From NCBI GenBank assembly GCA_910576785.1, contig CAJTJG010000020.1, positions 1 through 57,990 on the forward strand: a DNA stretch of 57,990 bases. Reading direction: 5' to 3'. The notes under the pieces are model-generated. The model searched no databases and had not been told where the DNA came from. It worked only from the letters and a program-made list of their open reading frames with translations. Within the stretch, counting starts at the first letter, position 1. Every line of letters begins with the position of its first letter. The position numbers were made by a program, and so were the translations under genes. Of the stretch, positions 33,186 to 42,076 are shown in pieces. This DNA is from an uncultured Duncaniella sp. GTDB taxonomy: Bacteria > Bacteroidota > Bacteroidia > Bacteroidales > Muribaculaceae.

Positions 33186-34562
33186 TTAATCGTCCTCGTC
33201 CTCGTTGAAGATCTTCTCGACATTGCTGCGGAATGAGTCCATCATCTTGGACCATGCGCTCTTTTCGCGGCGATGAGGTTTCTCGGGCTGCGGTTGTGTC
33301 GCCACCGGGCGCGGAGGGTTGGCTGTCGCGGCGGCCTGTTCGGTCACCGGGGCTGCCTTCACTTCAGGCTTTACTTCAGGTACGGGGGGAGTGACGTTGA
33401 CTGTCACCACAGGCTCGGGCTTGCTCAGACACTCGGCCGGATCATTGGCCGATGCGGCCTGGGCCAGGATGGAGATCACATCCACGGCGTCCGAGCTTTC
33501 CATCCTCGGGTCGAGGATACGGATGCGGTTGCCGGGAGTGCCGAGGCGCACCTTCATGCCGGAGAGCTGCTCCAGGCGCTGGTTGAACCCGTTGAGGCGG
33601 GCTCCTCGGCCCACTGTCACGATGCCGCCGGCGAGCTTGTCGGGGGTGAGGCCGGCATACTTGAGCTGCTCGCAGATGTTGAGTATTATCTCGGCCGCGC
33701 GGGCAGCCACGAGATTGTTTATGGCGGTGACGTCAGCCTGACCTATGCCGGCGAGAGGCACCTCGGTGGTGCCTGGTATGGCCGATCCCACCTGTATCTT
33801 GAGCTGTTCGGCACGCTCCTCGAGATGATTGAGCGTGGTGATGTCGCGGGTGATGTTGCGCGATCCGAGCGGAAGTGTTACAAGATGCACCAGCACACCG
33901 TTCTTGTAGATGGCCACCGTGGTGGTCTCTGCGCCGAAGTCCACGAACATGCACCCCAGTTTCTTCTCCTCGGGGAAAAGCACGAGCTCGGCCTCGGCAA
34001 GCGGACGGACGAAAGTGTAGTGTATCTTTAGCCCGAGCCTCTCCTCGATCACCATGGCGAGATTGCGCATCAGCTGCGTGCGGCAGGAGATGAGGTTGAG
34101 CCTGGCCTCGATGTGCGATCCCATCATCCCTATGGGTTTGGGCGCGTGGGTGCCGTCCACGAGAATCTCGCGGAGTGTTATCCCTACCACCGATCTGTCC
34201 GGCACGGATGTCGAGGTCACCTCGTTGGTGATGCTCTCTATGAGATCGGGTGTCACCTCGGTCTCGCGTGGCATGCGGCGCTCCATGTTGATGGTCTCCG
34301 ATGTGAGCGAGCGGCCGCCCACGCTCAGATACACACCCTCTATCCTGCGGGGAGAGAGTCTCTGCTCCAGCCGCGATATGACGTTGCGCACGGCATTGGT
34401 GGTCTCCACTACATTACGGATGCAGCCGTAACGTACAATGTCGCCGGTGAATTCCTCCTCGACGGCTTTGACACTGAGCGAGCCGGAGGTGTCTATGATA
34501 CCGGCGGCCCCCTTTATCTTGGAGCTCCCTATCTCAAGAGCGATTATTGTTTTCTCTTCCAT
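33186..34562 (-). CDS. ftsA: Cell division protein FtsA
   Basis: A 458-aa actin-fold ATPase that anchors FtsZ to the membrane. Phosphate 1 motif IALEIGSSKIKGA (7-19), the SHS2 domain (about 85-165), FVDFGAETTTVAIY (phosphate 2) and GGIVTVGRGARLNGF (adenosine motif) are seen. The C-terminus has a long Pro/Ala/Val linker and ends in a basic-amphipathic helix (SAWSKMMDSFRSNVEKIF), the membrane-targeting segment. The start overlaps the 3' end of ftsQ by 29 nt. It is longer than E. coli FtsA (420 aa) because of the linker. Confidence 0.96.
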   Translation of the reverse strand: MEEKTIIALEIGSSKIKGAAGIIDTSGSLSVKAVEEEFTGDIVRYGCIRNVVETTNAVRNVISRLEQRLSPRRIEGVYLSVGGRSLTSETINMERRMPRETEVTPDLIESITNEVTSTSVPDRSVVGITLREILVDGTHAPKPIGMMGSHIEARLNLISCRTQLMRNLAMVIEERLGLKIHYTFVRPLAEAELVLFPEEKKLGCMFVDFGAETTTVAIYKNGVLVHLVTLPLGSRNITRDITTLNHLEERAEQLKIQVGSAIPGTTEVPLAGIGQADVTAINNLVAARAAEIILNICEQLKYAGLTPDKLAGGIVTVGRGARLNGFNQRLEQLSGMKVRLGTPGNRIRILDPRMESSDAVDVISILAQAASANDPAECLSKPEPVVTVNVTPPVPEVKPEVKAAPVTEQAAATANPPRPVATQPQPEKPHRREKSAWSKMMDSFRSNVEKIFNEDEDD

Positions 34563-35517
34563 TGCTTAGAGGGTGTTTTTTATTGAGGGGTGATTTGTCT
34601 GATGTTGTCTTTGGCGCGGCGGGAGTCTTTCTCTTTGTCGCCGGGATAGGCGTCTCGGAGTGGGCTTTCACGCCGGGTATGGTCTGTCCGGGGGCCACGT
34701 CGTCGCCGGCGAGCATTGTGCCGGTGTCGACGGTCTCGTCCTCCTCATAGCGCGCTGTCTCCACCACCGCGGGACGGCGGTGGCGCTTGGTGGCCACGAG
34801 CTGGCCGCTCCACTTCACGGTGAGGGTGTCATACTTCTCCCATCCCTGCAGCGGGAGCACCTCGCGGTAGAAACGGCCCAGACGGTTGAACTTGCTGTCG
34901 AAGTCGGTGGGCGCTCCTATGTTGATCACATGCTCGCGTATCACAGGGACGAGTATTATGTCGTTGGGCGACTTGACCGAGATCATCGATATGAAGTTGT
35001 TCCACACCGAGTCGGCGGCTATGTAGTTGACCAGCGGGAGCAGGTCGAGGGGCGAGAATGTCGAGTCGGCCCGGTCGAAGTCGCCGCATATCAGCGGCAC
35101 ATTCTTGTGATATCTGGCCGAGGCCTTGACTCTCTTCCCCTCGCGGTTTATGTAGTAGCTTCCGTCGGTGCCGAATATTCGTGCCACAGGGATGATCGGC
35201 GTGGCGGTGATGCGTATCGAGCCGTCGGTATATCTCACCACCTCGGCGTCCTCGATCTTGTCGAGGTCCAGAAGGCGGCGGCGCAGACTCTGCGTGTTGA
35301 TACTGCCGAGGTTGAGACCCTTGGCGCGTGAGGGGAGATTGTCGAGCTCGCGGGCGAGTTCTCCGGGTGTCACGAAGCCCGATTCAGAGGGGTCGTTGAC
35401 CGTTATGGTCATGCCCGTACATGTCTCGGGTCCGCTCTCTCCGGCGGTCACGGTGAGGGCCACCACCAGATAGACGGCTATCATGAGCGAGAATATGATC
35501 TTGAGATACCGGGGCAT
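34534..35517 (-). CDS. ftsQ: Cell division protein FtsQ
   Basis: A 327-aa protein. A single N-terminal membrane helix (IIFSLMIAVYLVVALTV) is followed by a POTRA-like domain (ITVNDPSESGFVTPGELAR) and the FtsQ-type beta domain (EDAEVVRYTDGSIRITATPI, then IPVARIFGTDGSYYINREGK). FtsQ links early and late divisome proteins in the periplasm. Position between murC and ftsA is the expected order. A basic, Lys/Asn-rich tail overlaps ftsA. Confidence 0.88.
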   Translation of the reverse strand: MPRYLKIIFSLMIAVYLVVALTVTAGESGPETCTGMTITVNDPSESGFVTPGELARELDNLPSRAKGLNLGSINTQSLRRRLLDLDKIEDAEVVRYTDGSIRITATPIIPVARIFGTDGSYYINREGKRVKASARYHKNVPLICGDFDRADSTFSPLDLLPLVNYIAADSVWNNFISMISVKSPNDIILVPVIREHVINIGAPTDFDSKFNRLGRFYREVLPLQGWEKYDTLTVKWSGQLVATKRHRRPAVVETARYEEDETVDTGTMLAGDDVAPGQTIPGVKAHSETPIPATKRKTPAAPKTTSDKSPLNKKHPLSNGRENNNRS

Positions 35518-35537
35518 GGATATGAATACTCTGTGTA

Positions 35538-36926
35538 TTATTGTCTGTTTGCAGTATCGCTGACAATCTGGGGGAGATAGTCGCAGATATCGCCCGCCCC
35601 GACTGTCAACAGGAGGTCAAAGTTACGATTTTTCAACGTTTCCACCAATTTTTCCTTAGCGATTAATACTTTATCGGCGGTTTTGACATTTTTGAATATC
35701 ATCTCCGAGCTCACGCCGGGTATCGGCTCCTCGCGTGCCGGATAGATGTCCAGCAGTATCAGCGAGTCGGCACCGGAGAGAGCGTCGGCGAAGTCGTCGG
35801 CGAAATCGCGTGTGCGCGAGTACAGATGTGGCTGGAATGCCACCGTGAGCCGGCGATCGGGATAGAGGGCCCGGATGGATGCTATGGACTTGCGCAGCTC
35901 CTCGGGATGATGAGCATAGTCGTCAATTATCACACGTCCGTTTCCGGCGTCCTCTTTGAGCCATGTCTCGAAACGGCGCTTCGTGCCCTGGTAGGAGCTG
36001 AGTGCGGCGCGTATCACCTCGGGGTCGAAGATGTCGGCGGCACAGAGCGCGGCCACGGCGGCGATGGAGTTTTCTATGTTCACCTCCACGGGCACTCCGA
36101 GATTTATGTTGCGGATGGTGCCGCGCGGTGTCACCATGTCGAACGTTATGTTGCCGGGCGTGCGGCGTATGTAGGAGGCATGGAAGTCACCTTTGTCGCG
36201 CGAATAGGTGTATACCCTCACGCCGTCGGCCGGACGCGGCTTCAGCTTGAGTCCCTCGTGGATGATGAGCGCCCCGCCGGGACGTATCAGTTCGGTGAAG
36301 TGGGCGAAGCTCTCCAGATAGGCCTCCTCCGTGCCGTAGATGTCCAGATGGTCAGGATCGGTGGCGGTGATCACAGCCACGGTGGGGCTGAGGTGGTGGA
36401 ACGAGCGGTCATACTCGTCGGCCTCTATCACGCTGAATGGTGAGGAGGCACTCAGCAGGAAGTTGCTGTTGTAGTTCTTGAGCACTCCGCCGAGGAAGGC
36501 GTTGCACCCAATGGAACATGACTGGAGTATGTGTGCGGCCATCGACGATGTGGTGGTCTTGCCGTGGGTGCCGGCGAAACAGAGGGCACGGGTGTCGCGG
36601 GTGATGAGCCCGAGCACCTTGGCGCGCTTCATTATTTCAAATCCGTGGCTGCGGAAGTACTCGAGTATGGGCAGGTCGGCGGGCACGGCCGGAGTGTAGA
36701 CCACGAGTGTGGTGGCCGGGTCGCGGAACGCCTCGGGTATGCTCTCGGCCTCGGGCGAGAATGTAATGTCCGCACCCTCGGCCCGGAGGGCGTCGGTGAG
36801 AGGAGTGGATGTGCGGTCGTAGCCGGCCACGTTGCGGCCACGGCTGAGGAAATAGCGCTCCAGAGCCGCCATGCCAATGCCGCCGGCTCCGACGAAATAT
36901 ATGTTCTGGTAAGAGTTGTCGCTCAT
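35538..36926 (-). CDS. murC: UDP-N-acetylmuramate-L-alanine ligase
   Basis: A 462-aa Mur ligase: Rossmann-like N-terminus VGAGGIGMAALERYF (12-26), ATP-binding AGTHGKTTTSSM, VIEADEYDRSF and a DDYAHHPEEL motif. It adds L-Ala to UDP-MurNAc, the first amino-acid step of peptidoglycan synthesis, in the cytoplasm. The start overlaps the murG stop by 4 nt, and ftsQ follows 20 nt later. Confidence 0.97.
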   Translation of the reverse strand: MSDNSYQNIYFVGAGGIGMAALERYFLSRGRNVAGYDRTSTPLTDALRAEGADITFSPEAESIPEAFRDPATTLVVYTPAVPADLPILEYFRSHGFEIMKRAKVLGLITRDTRALCFAGTHGKTTTSSMAAHILQSCSIGCNAFLGGVLKNYNSNFLLSASSPFSVIEADEYDRSFHHLSPTVAVITATDPDHLDIYGTEEAYLESFAHFTELIRPGGALIIHEGLKLKPRPADGVRVYTYSRDKGDFHASYIRRTPGNITFDMVTPRGTIRNINLGVPVEVNIENSIAAVAALCAADIFDPEVIRAALSSYQGTKRRFETWLKEDAGNGRVIIDDYAHHPEELRKSIASIRALYPDRRLTVAFQPHLYSRTRDFADDFADALSGADSLILLDIYPAREEPIPGVSSEMIFKNVKTADKVLIAKEKLVETLKNRNFDLLLTVGAGDICDYLPQIVSDTANRQ

Positions 36927-38014
36927 TTGGAATTGATGATTTCAGTGATTCTGTCTACGATTTTCTCATCGGCGTCCCTCATGGCCATCGCCGATATGTT
37001 GGTCTCGAGCGCAGTGCGGCGCGAGGGGGAGTCGAGCAGTGCGCCCAGTTCGGCCGGCAGTTTCTCCACGGCTTCGGCGTCGAGTATCATCACGGCGGCG
37101 TCCTTGTGGGAGAGAGCCTCGGCGTTGTGGCGCTGATGATCTTCGGCCACATTGGGCGAAGGGATCAGTATCACGGCCTTGCCGAGATTCTGGAGCTCGG
37201 AGATGGTGCCGGCTCCTGCGCGCGACACCACAAGGTCGGCGGCGCGGTAGGCCAGATCCATGCGGGTGATGAAGGTAGTGGCCTTGACGTTGTCGTATCC
37301 GGCGGCTATGCCCTGGAACTTGTCGGCACCGTATCGGCCGGTCTGCCACAGGAGGCTCACGCCATTCTCCTTGAGCATGGGGAGGGAGGCGGCGATAGCC
37401 TCGTTGACGGTACGTGCGCCAAGGCTGCCTCCCACCGAGAGCACCAGCGGCCGCGACGGATCGAATCCGAGCTCGCGCTTGGCCTCCTCGCGGCTCAGCG
37501 GGCATTCGTCCAGATCCTTGCGGGTGGGATTGCCGGTCTTGACTATCTTGCCGGCGGGGAAGAAACGGTCCAGACCGTCGTAGGCCACGCATATGGCCTC
37601 GGCTTTCGGGGCCAGCAGCTTGTTGGTGACGCCCGGATAGGAGTTCTGCTCCTGGATGAGGGTGGGTATGCCTCTGCGCTGGGCCTGCTTGAGCACAGGG
37701 CCGCTCGCGTAGCCACCCACGCCCACGGCTATGTCGGGGGCGAAGTCGCGAACTATGCGGCGTGCCTTGCGCAGCGACTTCCACAGTTTCCAGAGCACAC
37801 CGAAGTTTCTCCAGAGCTTCTTGCGGTCGAATCCTGCCACGGGGAGTCCCTCTATTGGATAGCCCGCCGCGGGCACGCGCTCCATCTCCATGCGTCCGAG
37901 CGCGCCGACAAACAGGATGTCGGCATCGGGATAGCGTCGTTTCACGGCATTGGCTATGGAGAGAGCCGGAAATATATGTCCACCGGTGCCACCACCGGAA
38001 ATGAGTACTTTCAT
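36923..38014 (-). CDS. murG: Undecaprenyl-PP-MurNAc-pentapeptide GlcNAc transferase
   Basis: A 363-aa GT28 glycosyltransferase; the start at 38014 gives MKVLISGGGTGGHIFPAL, the family hallmark. A longer in-frame ORF up to 38569 runs through ftsW and is not used. The C-terminal donor-binding motif is VVSRAGAGTISELQNLGKA, preceded by SVGGSLGARTVNEAI. It converts lipid I to lipid II at the inner face of the membrane. It is flanked by ftsW and murC. Confidence 0.97.
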   Translation of the reverse strand: MKVLISGGGTGGHIFPALSIANAVKRRYPDADILFVGALGRMEMERVPAAGYPIEGLPVAGFDRKKLWRNFGVLWKLWKSLRKARRIVRDFAPDIAVGVGGYASGPVLKQAQRRGIPTLIQEQNSYPGVTNKLLAPKAEAICVAYDGLDRFFPAGKIVKTGNPTRKDLDECPLSREEAKRELGFDPSRPLVLSVGGSLGARTVNEAIAASLPMLKENGVSLLWQTGRYGADKFQGIAAGYDNVKATTFITRMDLAYRAADLVVSRAGAGTISELQNLGKAVILIPSPNVAEDHQRHNAEALSHKDAAVMILDAEAVEKLPAELGALLDSPSRRTALETNISAMAMRDADEKIVDRITEIINSK

Positions 38015-38043
38015 AGATTCGTGTTTTTTTATGTTAAAAAACC

Positions 38044-39378
38044 TCAGAGCTGCATATTGTTCTCCTGCCTGAGCTGTTCGGGCAGGGCGTCCTGCTCCTC
38101 GCGGGTCTCCTGCGACCGATTGCCGTGGCGTGTGGCCGTGCGGCTCACGGAGAGCATTATGCCGAAAGCTATGCATGTGACTATGATCGATGTGCCACCC
38201 TTGGATATCAGCGGCAACGGCTGGCCCGACACGGGGAAGACACCAGTCACGATACCCATGTGGAACAGAGCCTGGAAGGCTATCATCACAGCCATCCCCA
38301 TCACAATGAGCGCCGGATATGTGATGCGGCATCTCGATGCTATGCCGGCCGCGCGTCCGAGCAGCCACAGATAGAGCAGCAGCACCACCACGCCCCCTAC
38401 CAGGCCAAGCTCCTCGATGACTATGGCATAGATATAGTCGGAGAATGCCAGCGGCAGACGTGAGGCCTCGCGGGAGTTGCCGGGACCTACGCCATGTATG
38501 CCGCCGTGGGCCTGGGCCATGTAGCTGAGTATCTCCTGACGGTTCTTGCCGGTGGGCTGGATCTCCCACTTGGGTATGGAGTCATTGCTGTGGCGGGTGA
38601 TACGGGCCATCCATGTGCTGATGCGCGAGGTCTCTCGCGCCTTCTCGCCTACGGTCTGTTCGGCGGCCTGATCGGCATCGGCGGGTATGGCGCGGTTCTC
38701 CGTGAAGTACAGGAATGCCACAAACATCGCCGCGAGCAGCGCATAGGTGCCTATCAGGGCGAAGAGATGGGAGAACTTCACACCCCCGATCACCATCATG
38801 GAGAATGTTATTGCGAAGAGCAGCAGCGTGTTGGTGAGTCCTTGCTCGAGCAGCAGGAAGCTGAAGAAGGCCAGTATGACGCCGCATATTATCATCCCCG
38901 TCCTCGTTATGCCCACACCCTTGGTGTTCTGGTTGAGGGTCATCACGAGCGCCACGAGCAGCACGGCCGATATCTTGATCATCTCCGCCGGATATATGCC
39001 GAAGCCGAGCAGCGACATGGACCGTCGTGCCCCGTTGATGTACTGTCCCCAGAACATCACGTAGATCATCGCCGCCACGCTGGCCAGCGAGAACACGATG
39101 GTGAAGCCCGCGAAGAAGCTGTAGTGCCGGCGTGACAGTATCCACGTCACTCCCACACCGCCGCCCAGCATGGCGAGATGGCGCAGTATCGGTCCCATCA
39201 CCCCGATGGATGATGAGGCCACCTCGCGCGAGGAGGCGCTGTAGAGCTCTATCACGGAGATGATGCAGAGGGCTATGAATATGCCCCAGATATGTTTGTC
39301 GCCCGAGGCTATGGCCTTGGGCTTTACCGCTGTGCGGACTTCGGTGGCCGTCCCGGCGGCTGATGCGGTTGTTTCCAT
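38044..39378 (-). CDS. ftsW: Peptidoglycan glycosyltransferase FtsW (SEDS)
   Basis: A 444-aa SEDS-family protein with about ten hydrophobic helices. Signatures: GIYPAEMIKISAVLLVALVM, a large periplasmic loop (about 240-320) and the GVFPVSGQPLPLISKGGTS motif near the C-terminus. FtsW polymerises lipid II at the division site with FtsI. An Arg/Glu/Gln-rich tail ends it. Confidence 0.95.
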   Translation of the reverse strand: METTASAAGTATEVRTAVKPKAIASGDKHIWGIFIALCIISVIELYSASSREVASSSIGVMGPILRHLAMLGGGVGVTWILSRRHYSFFAGFTIVFSLASVAAMIYVMFWGQYINGARRSMSLLGFGIYPAEMIKISAVLLVALVMTLNQNTKGVGITRTGMIICGVILAFFSFLLLEQGLTNTLLLFAITFSMMVIGGVKFSHLFALIGTYALLAAMFVAFLYFTENRAIPADADQAAEQTVGEKARETSRISTWMARITRHSNDSIPKWEIQPTGKNRQEILSYMAQAHGGIHGVGPGNSREASRLPLAFSDYIYAIVIEELGLVGGVVVLLLYLWLLGRAAGIASRCRITYPALIVMGMAVMIAFQALFHMGIVTGVFPVSGQPLPLISKGGTSIIVTCIAFGIMLSVSRTATRHGNRSQETREEQDALPEQLRQENNMQL

Positions 39379-39426
39379 TGGAGAAAGGGGGATATGGGGA
39401 TTCGGATTATGGATAGGGGTGTAGGA

Positions 39427-40770
39427 TCACTTGCCGAGGGCTGCCACGCGCTCTTTGAACTGGCGTCCGCGGTCCTCGTAGCTCTTGAACAGGTCGAAGC
39501 TCGCGCAGCAGGGCGACAGGAGCACGGTGTCGCCCGCGGTGGCTATTGACGCCGCTGTCGACACGGCCTCGTCGATGGAGTGGGTGTCATGTATGGCCGG
39601 CACCTCTCCGCTGAAGAAGTCGAGCAGTTTGGCATTGTCCTTGCCCATGCATATGATGGCCTTGACCTTCTCCTTGACCAACGGGAGAATCTCTGTGTAG
39701 TCGTTGCCCTTGTCCTTGCCGCCGAGTATCAGTATGGTGTCGCGGGGCATCGACTCGAGGGCATACCATGTGGAGTTGACGTTGGTGGCTTTCGAGTCAT
39801 TGATATAGCGCACGCCGTTGACGGTTCCGGCCGGCTCGAGACGGTGCTCGACGCCCTCGAAGTTGCTCAGGGCCTTGCGCAGTTCCTCCTTGTCGATGTC
39901 CAGAAGGCTTGCCGAGATGGCGGCGGCCATGGAGTTGTATAGATTGTGCAGTCCGTTGAGCGAGAGGTCGGCCCTGGGCATGCGGAAATTCTCCACGGGT
40001 GTCTCCACACACATCTCGCCCTGCTCGTCGACCCACGCGGCGGTGCCCTCCTCCTTTGTCTCGGCAAAGGGGTACATGGCGGCCTCGGTGGCCACCTGTT
40101 CGAGCTGGCGGGCTATCACAGGATCATCCTGCCAGTAGATGAAGGCATCGCGGGGAGTGAGGTTCTGGAGTATGCGGAATTTAGCGTTGATATAGTTTTG
40201 CATCTTATGGTCGTAGCGGTCGAGATGGTCCGGAGTGATGTTGAGGATGACGGCGATGTTGGCGCGGAAGTCATACATATTCTCGAGCTGGAAGCTCGAC
40301 AGTTCGATGACGTAGACGTCATGATGCTCGCGTGCCACCTGCAGAGCGAGGCTCTTGCCCACGTTGCCGGCCAACCCTACGTTGAGCCCGGCATCCTTGA
40401 GTATATGGTAGGTGAGCAGTGTGGTGGTGGTCTTGCCGTTGGAGCCGGTGATGCACACCATGCGGGCGTCCGTATATCGTCCGGCCAGCTCTATCTCGGA
40501 TATCACGGGGATACCTTTCTCCACGATGGCGCGTACCACCGGGGCTGTCGGGGGCACACCGGGGCTCTTCACCACCTCGTCGGCGACAAGTATGCGCTCC
40601 ATGGTGTGGCCACCCTGCTCGTAGGGTATGCCCTCTGCCTCGAGTGTGGCGGTATAGTGGGAGGGGATGGTTCCCGAGTCGCTCAGAAACACGTCCATCC
40701 CTTTGGTCTTGCCGAGGATGGCGGCGCCGACGCCGCTCTCACCTCCGCCGAGTATGACAAGTCTTTTCAT
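39427..40770 (-). CDS. murD: UDP-N-acetylmuramoylalanine-D-glutamate ligase
   Basis: A 447-aa Mur ligase: ILGGGESGVGAAILGKTKG (5-23), CITGSNGKTTTTLLTYHIL (ATP loop), VIELSSFQLEN, NDSKATN and LLSPCCASFDLFKSYEDRG. It adds D-Glu to UDP-MurNAc-L-Ala. The next gene, mraY, ends 6 nt upstream. Confidence 0.97.
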   Translation of the reverse strand: MKRLVILGGGESGVGAAILGKTKGMDVFLSDSGTIPSHYTATLEAEGIPYEQGGHTMERILVADEVVKSPGVPPTAPVVRAIVEKGIPVISEIELAGRYTDARMVCITGSNGKTTTTLLTYHILKDAGLNVGLAGNVGKSLALQVAREHHDVYVIELSSFQLENMYDFRANIAVILNITPDHLDRYDHKMQNYINAKFRILQNLTPRDAFIYWQDDPVIARQLEQVATEAAMYPFAETKEEGTAAWVDEQGEMCVETPVENFRMPRADLSLNGLHNLYNSMAAAISASLLDIDKEELRKALSNFEGVEHRLEPAGTVNGVRYINDSKATNVNSTWYALESMPRDTILILGGKDKGNDYTEILPLVKEKVKAIICMGKDNAKLLDFFSGEVPAIHDTHSIDEAVSTAASIATAGDTVLLSPCCASFDLFKSYEDRGRQFKERVAALGK

Positions 40771-40776
40771 CTTTTT

Positions 40777-42072
40777 TTATCGGATCTTGAGGGTTATGAA
40801 GGTCAGCACGGCCAGGAATATGCCTATGATCCAGAAGCGGGTCACGATCTTTGGCTCGGCAATGGCCCTGACGGGGGTCTTGATGAGCGATTCGATCCCT
40901 TCCTTCTGGAAGTGGTGGTGCAGAGGCGTCATCTTGAAGACGCGTCTGCCCTCGCCGTACTTGCGTTTCGTATATTTGAAATATGCCACCTGTATCATCA
41001 CCGAGAGGTCCTCGATGAAGAAAATGGCGCATAGCAGGGGTATGAGCAGCTCCTTGTGGATGAGGATGGCGAAGACGGCTATGATGCCGCCGATGGTAAG
41101 CGATCCGGTGTCGCCCATGAATACCTGGGCGGGGAAGGCGTTGTACCACAGGAAGCCGATGAGGGCGCCGATGAACGCCGACATGAACACCACGAGCTCG
41201 CCCGACCCGGGTATATACATTATATTGAGGTAGGTGGAGTAGATGATGTTGCCACCCAGATAGGCCATGATGGCGAGGGCCACGCATATGATGGCCGAGG
41301 TACCGGCGCAGAGTCCGTCGAGTCCGTCGGTGAGATTGGCGCCGTTGCTTGTGGCGGCTACGGCAACGATCACCACGAGGATGAACACGATCCATCCGCC
41401 TGTCTGCGCGTAGGGACCCATCCACTGTGTCAGATAAGCGTAGTCGAAGTTGTTGTCCTTCACAAAGGGTATGGTGGTCTGCGTGGATTTGACATCGGTG
41501 GTCTCGTTTTCGATGAGTGTGGTATGCTCCACTATCTCGCCGGCTGCTCCGGAGGTGGAGTATTCCATCACCGGCTCGGCCACGGCGGTGACCTGACGCT
41601 GGGTGATGTCGGGGCTAAGACACATGGTGAGGCCCACCAACAGACCGAGGCCTACCTGGCCGAGTATCTTGAACTTGCCCTTCATGCCGTCCTTGTTGTG
41701 GCGCTTTATCTTGAGATAGTCGTCAAGAAAACCGATGGTACCCATCCACAGGGTGGACACCAGAAGCAGGATCATGTATATGTTGGTGAGATCGCCTACC
41801 AGCAGGCAGGGCACCAGGATGGATATGATGATGATGATACCTCCCATGGTGGGGGTGCCGGTCTTTTTCATCTGGCCTTCCAGACCGAGGTTGCGCACCA
41901 TCTCGCCCACCTGCATGATCTGCAGACGGTCGATGATGCGGCGTCCTATCACGGTGGCGAGGAAGAGCGACAGGAGCAGGGCGAGCACCGAGCGCACGGT
42001 GAGATAGCCCATCAGTCGTGATCCGGGGATACCTCCCCCCTCCTGGATATATTGGAAAAGTGAGTACAGCAT
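40777..42072 (-). CDS. mraY: Phospho-N-acetylmuramoyl-pentapeptide transferase
   Basis: A 431-aa multi-pass enzyme (about ten helices) that makes lipid I. Motifs KKTGTPTMGGIIII, FLDDYLKI, NLTDGLDGL, GDTGSLTIGGIIAV and HHHFQKEG are seen. It is about 70 residues longer than E. coli MraY because of a periplasmic insert (about 165-230: EYSTSGAAGEIVEHTTLI), a common Bacteroidetes trait. It follows murE by 4 nt. Confidence 0.96.
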   Translation of the reverse strand: MLYSLFQYIQEGGGIPGSRLMGYLTVRSVLALLLSLFLATVIGRRIIDRLQIMQVGEMVRNLGLEGQMKKTGTPTMGGIIIIISILVPCLLVGDLTNIYMILLLVSTLWMGTIGFLDDYLKIKRHNKDGMKGKFKILGQVGLGLLVGLTMCLSPDITQRQVTAVAEPVMEYSTSGAAGEIVEHTTLIENETTDVKSTQTTIPFVKDNNFDYAYLTQWMGPYAQTGGWIVFILVVIVAVAATSNGANLTDGLDGLCAGTSAIICVALAIMAYLGGNIIYSTYLNIMYIPGSGELVVFMSAFIGALIGFLWYNAFPAQVFMGDTGSLTIGGIIAVFAILIHKELLIPLLCAIFFIEDLSVMIQVAYFKYTKRKYGEGRRVFKMTPLHHHFQKEGIESLIKTPVRAIAEPKIVTRFWIIGIFLAVLTFITLKIR

Positions 42073-42076
42073 GTCG

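Noticed and set aside
33140..33223. N-terminal extension of ftsZ
   Set aside because: It lies within and just after ftsA, is His/Thr/Arg-rich and unlike any FtsZ start; the ATG at 33139 is used.
38015..38569. N-terminal extension of the murG frame
   Set aside because: The family start MKVLISGGGTGGH at 38014 is unmistakable; the extension overlaps ftsW in another frame.
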